Positions 38,543 to 39,392 of a stretch of DNA of 39,392 nt are shown in pieces. Within the stretch, counting starts at the first letter, position 1. The number at the start of each line of letters is the position of its first letter. The translations under genes and the position numbers were made by a program. The DNA is from Thiogranum sp. (GTDB taxonomy: Bacteria; Pseudomonadota; Gammaproteobacteria; DSM-19610): NCBI GenBank assembly GCA_030148915.1, contig JASBSN010000028.1, forward strand, positions 1 to 39,392, read 5' to 3'. The notes beneath the pieces are model-generated. The model did no database searches, was not told the origin of the DNA, and saw only the letters and a list, made by a program, of their open reading frames with translations.

Positions 38543-38560
38543 TTAGCGGCAATCCGCTAA
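38543..38560. terminator. Hairpin after the displaced ssrA end
   Basis: TTAGCGG (38543-38549) and CCGCTAA (38554-38560) form a perfect 7-bp stem with loop CAAT, followed by AAACC on the plus strand. It starts 10 bases after the second repeat and 14 bases before the convergent methyltransferase stop. It is probably the original bidirectional terminator of ssrA, now separated from it by the island. The poor T-run lowers certainty. Confidence 0.45.
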
Positions 38561-38573
38561 AACCGCAACGGCA

Positions 38574-39314
38574 TTAGCGCCCTTCGACGTCAAGCAATGC
38601 GGTATGTTTTTTGAGCGTGCGCAACGTCAGCCAGATAACCAGGCCCACACCCAAAAACACCAGCCACCAGAAATCGACATCCCATACGCCTTCAGCGAAC
38701 CACTCGCCGACGTTATCGAGCAGGAACATCACCACAATAATGGCGAAAAAGCCATTGTATTCGCGTCGCAGCACATTTTTCAGCGAGAACGGCAAAGCCG
38801 CCTTTCGATACAGCCCGAGCTTAGGCACAAAGGCCGGCGTCCGCTTCGCCCAGTGCAAAAATTCGTCACCGAGCTTATCTCTCAGAAACGCCTCTTCGGC
38901 GAAAATAATGCGTTCATAATACAGCCAGAACAGCAGAACGTAGATCAGCAGCACGCTCCACAGGTGCGCAAACAGCGCCACGCCCAAGCCGACAAAGAAA
39001 TTTCCCAGGTACAGAGGATTGCGCACTACCGAGTACAGGCCGGTCGTATTAAGCGTGTCTGCGACTTGTTGCCGCGTATTGCGCCCGGAAGTGCCCTTGG
39101 GCGTATGCGCGATCGTCAATACGCGAATGCCCATCCCTAAAAAACTGATGAGCACGCAGACGATCTCCAGCATATGATCGAGTCTTTCGCTATGCAGAGG
39201 ATACTGATAATCGCGCAACGCCCACACATACAGGCCGATGACTGCCAGCGGCAGATAGCCTCGCCGGCGGAACAACCAGTTGCCGCTGGACTCTAGCTCT
39301 TCTTTAAGTGCCAT
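38574..39314 (-). CDS. ICMT/PEMT-type membrane methyltransferase
   Basis: The 246-residue protein has several hydrophobic segments and the signature of isoprenylcysteine or phospholipid methyltransferase-like enzymes: GLYSVVRNPLYLGNFFVGLG (the RHPxYxG-type motif, here RNPLYLG), then YYERIIFAEEAFLRDKLGDE and FLHWAKRTPAFVP. These form the SAM-binding C-terminal half. Two further membrane segments follow, which is longer than the minimal family. The substrate is unknown; bacterial members modify lipids or lipid A-like molecules. The ATG at 39314 is preferred over the preceding TTG. It converges on the island and is probably the gene that originally lay next to ssrA. Only 78 bases of its upstream region are in the window. 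Confidence 0.85.
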   Translation of the reverse strand: MALKEELESSGNWLFRRRGYLPLAVIGLYVWALRDYQYPLHSERLDHMLEIVCVLISFLGMGIRVLTIAHTPKGTSGRNTRQQVADTLNTTGLYSVVRNPLYLGNFFVGLGVALFAHLWSVLLIYVLLFWLYYERIIFAEEAFLRDKLGDEFLHWAKRTPAFVPKLGLYRKAALPFSLKNVLRREYNGFFAIIVVMFLLDNVGEWFAEGVWDVDFWWLVFLGVGLVIWLTLRTLKKHTALLDVEGR

Positions 39315-39392
39315 CAATTACAGCGCTCTGATTAACGTTTGTCATCCCCGCCGCGCGCAGGCCGGCACCCTGGCGCGGGCAGGCGCCCTAGG

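Overview
The window is chromosomal DNA of a GC-rich gammaproteobacterium. The gene order is the classical gammaproteobacterial backbone: glmM-folP-ftsH-rlmE / yhbY, greA-carB-carA, dapB, dnaJ-dnaK-grpE-hrcA / nadK-recN, fur / bamE, ratB-ratA, smpB-ssrA. A DUF302/cytochrome c pair, a four-gene signalling operon, an HrcA/CIRCE system beside a sigma32 promoter, and a [NiFe] hydrogenase fit an environmental, perhaps sulfur- or hydrogen-oxidising, lineage (Chromatiales-like). That placement is inference.

Layout. 1-5300 (minus): a partial membrane-anchored protein, glmM, folP, ftsH, rlmE. 5373-5666 (plus): yhbY. 5669-12988 (minus): a zinc-ribbon methyltransferase, two small membrane proteins, greA, carB, carA (UUG start, strong sigma70 promoter), then dapB with its own terminator. 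13082-14589 (minus): a DUF302 protein and a dihaem cytochrome c-DUF302 fusion behind an FNR-type promoter. 14707-21382 (minus): a signalling operon of periplasmic binding protein, giant hybrid kinase, REC-EAL phosphodiesterase and double-receiver protein, preceded by 9-bp tandem repeats overlapping a TATAAT box. 21664-26736 (minus): hrcA-grpE-dnaK-dnaJ with a CIRCE operator at the head, a sigma32 promoter in front of dnaK and a terminator between dnaK and dnaJ. 26873-32758: nadK, recN, fur, bamE, ratB, ratA and a sodium symporter. 32847-33751 (plus): smpB and the tmRNA gene ssrA.

The main discovery is at 33642-38533. The last ~110 bp of ssrA are present twice (33642-33753 and 38422-38533; 112 bp with two mismatches). 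Between the copies lies exactly one operon of five plus-strand genes for a group 3b-type (bidirectional NADP-linked, 'sulfhydrogenase') [NiFe] hydrogenase: beta, gamma, delta and alpha subunits plus the maturation endopeptidase. There is no integrase, no regulator and no hyp gene. This looks like a ~4.8-kb integrase-less metabolic island inserted at the tmRNA att site. Upstream, ssrA is still complete, with a normal acceptor stem and the tag ANDDNYALAA. After the second repeat the host chromosome resumes with a minus-strand ICMT/PEMT-type membrane methyltransferase.

No gap between genes exceeds about 300 bases. The larger gaps (11937-12187, 21383-21663, 22795-22950, 38388-38573) hold the regulatory sites and repeats listed. 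No tRNA, rRNA, CRISPR array, transposase or IS element was seen.
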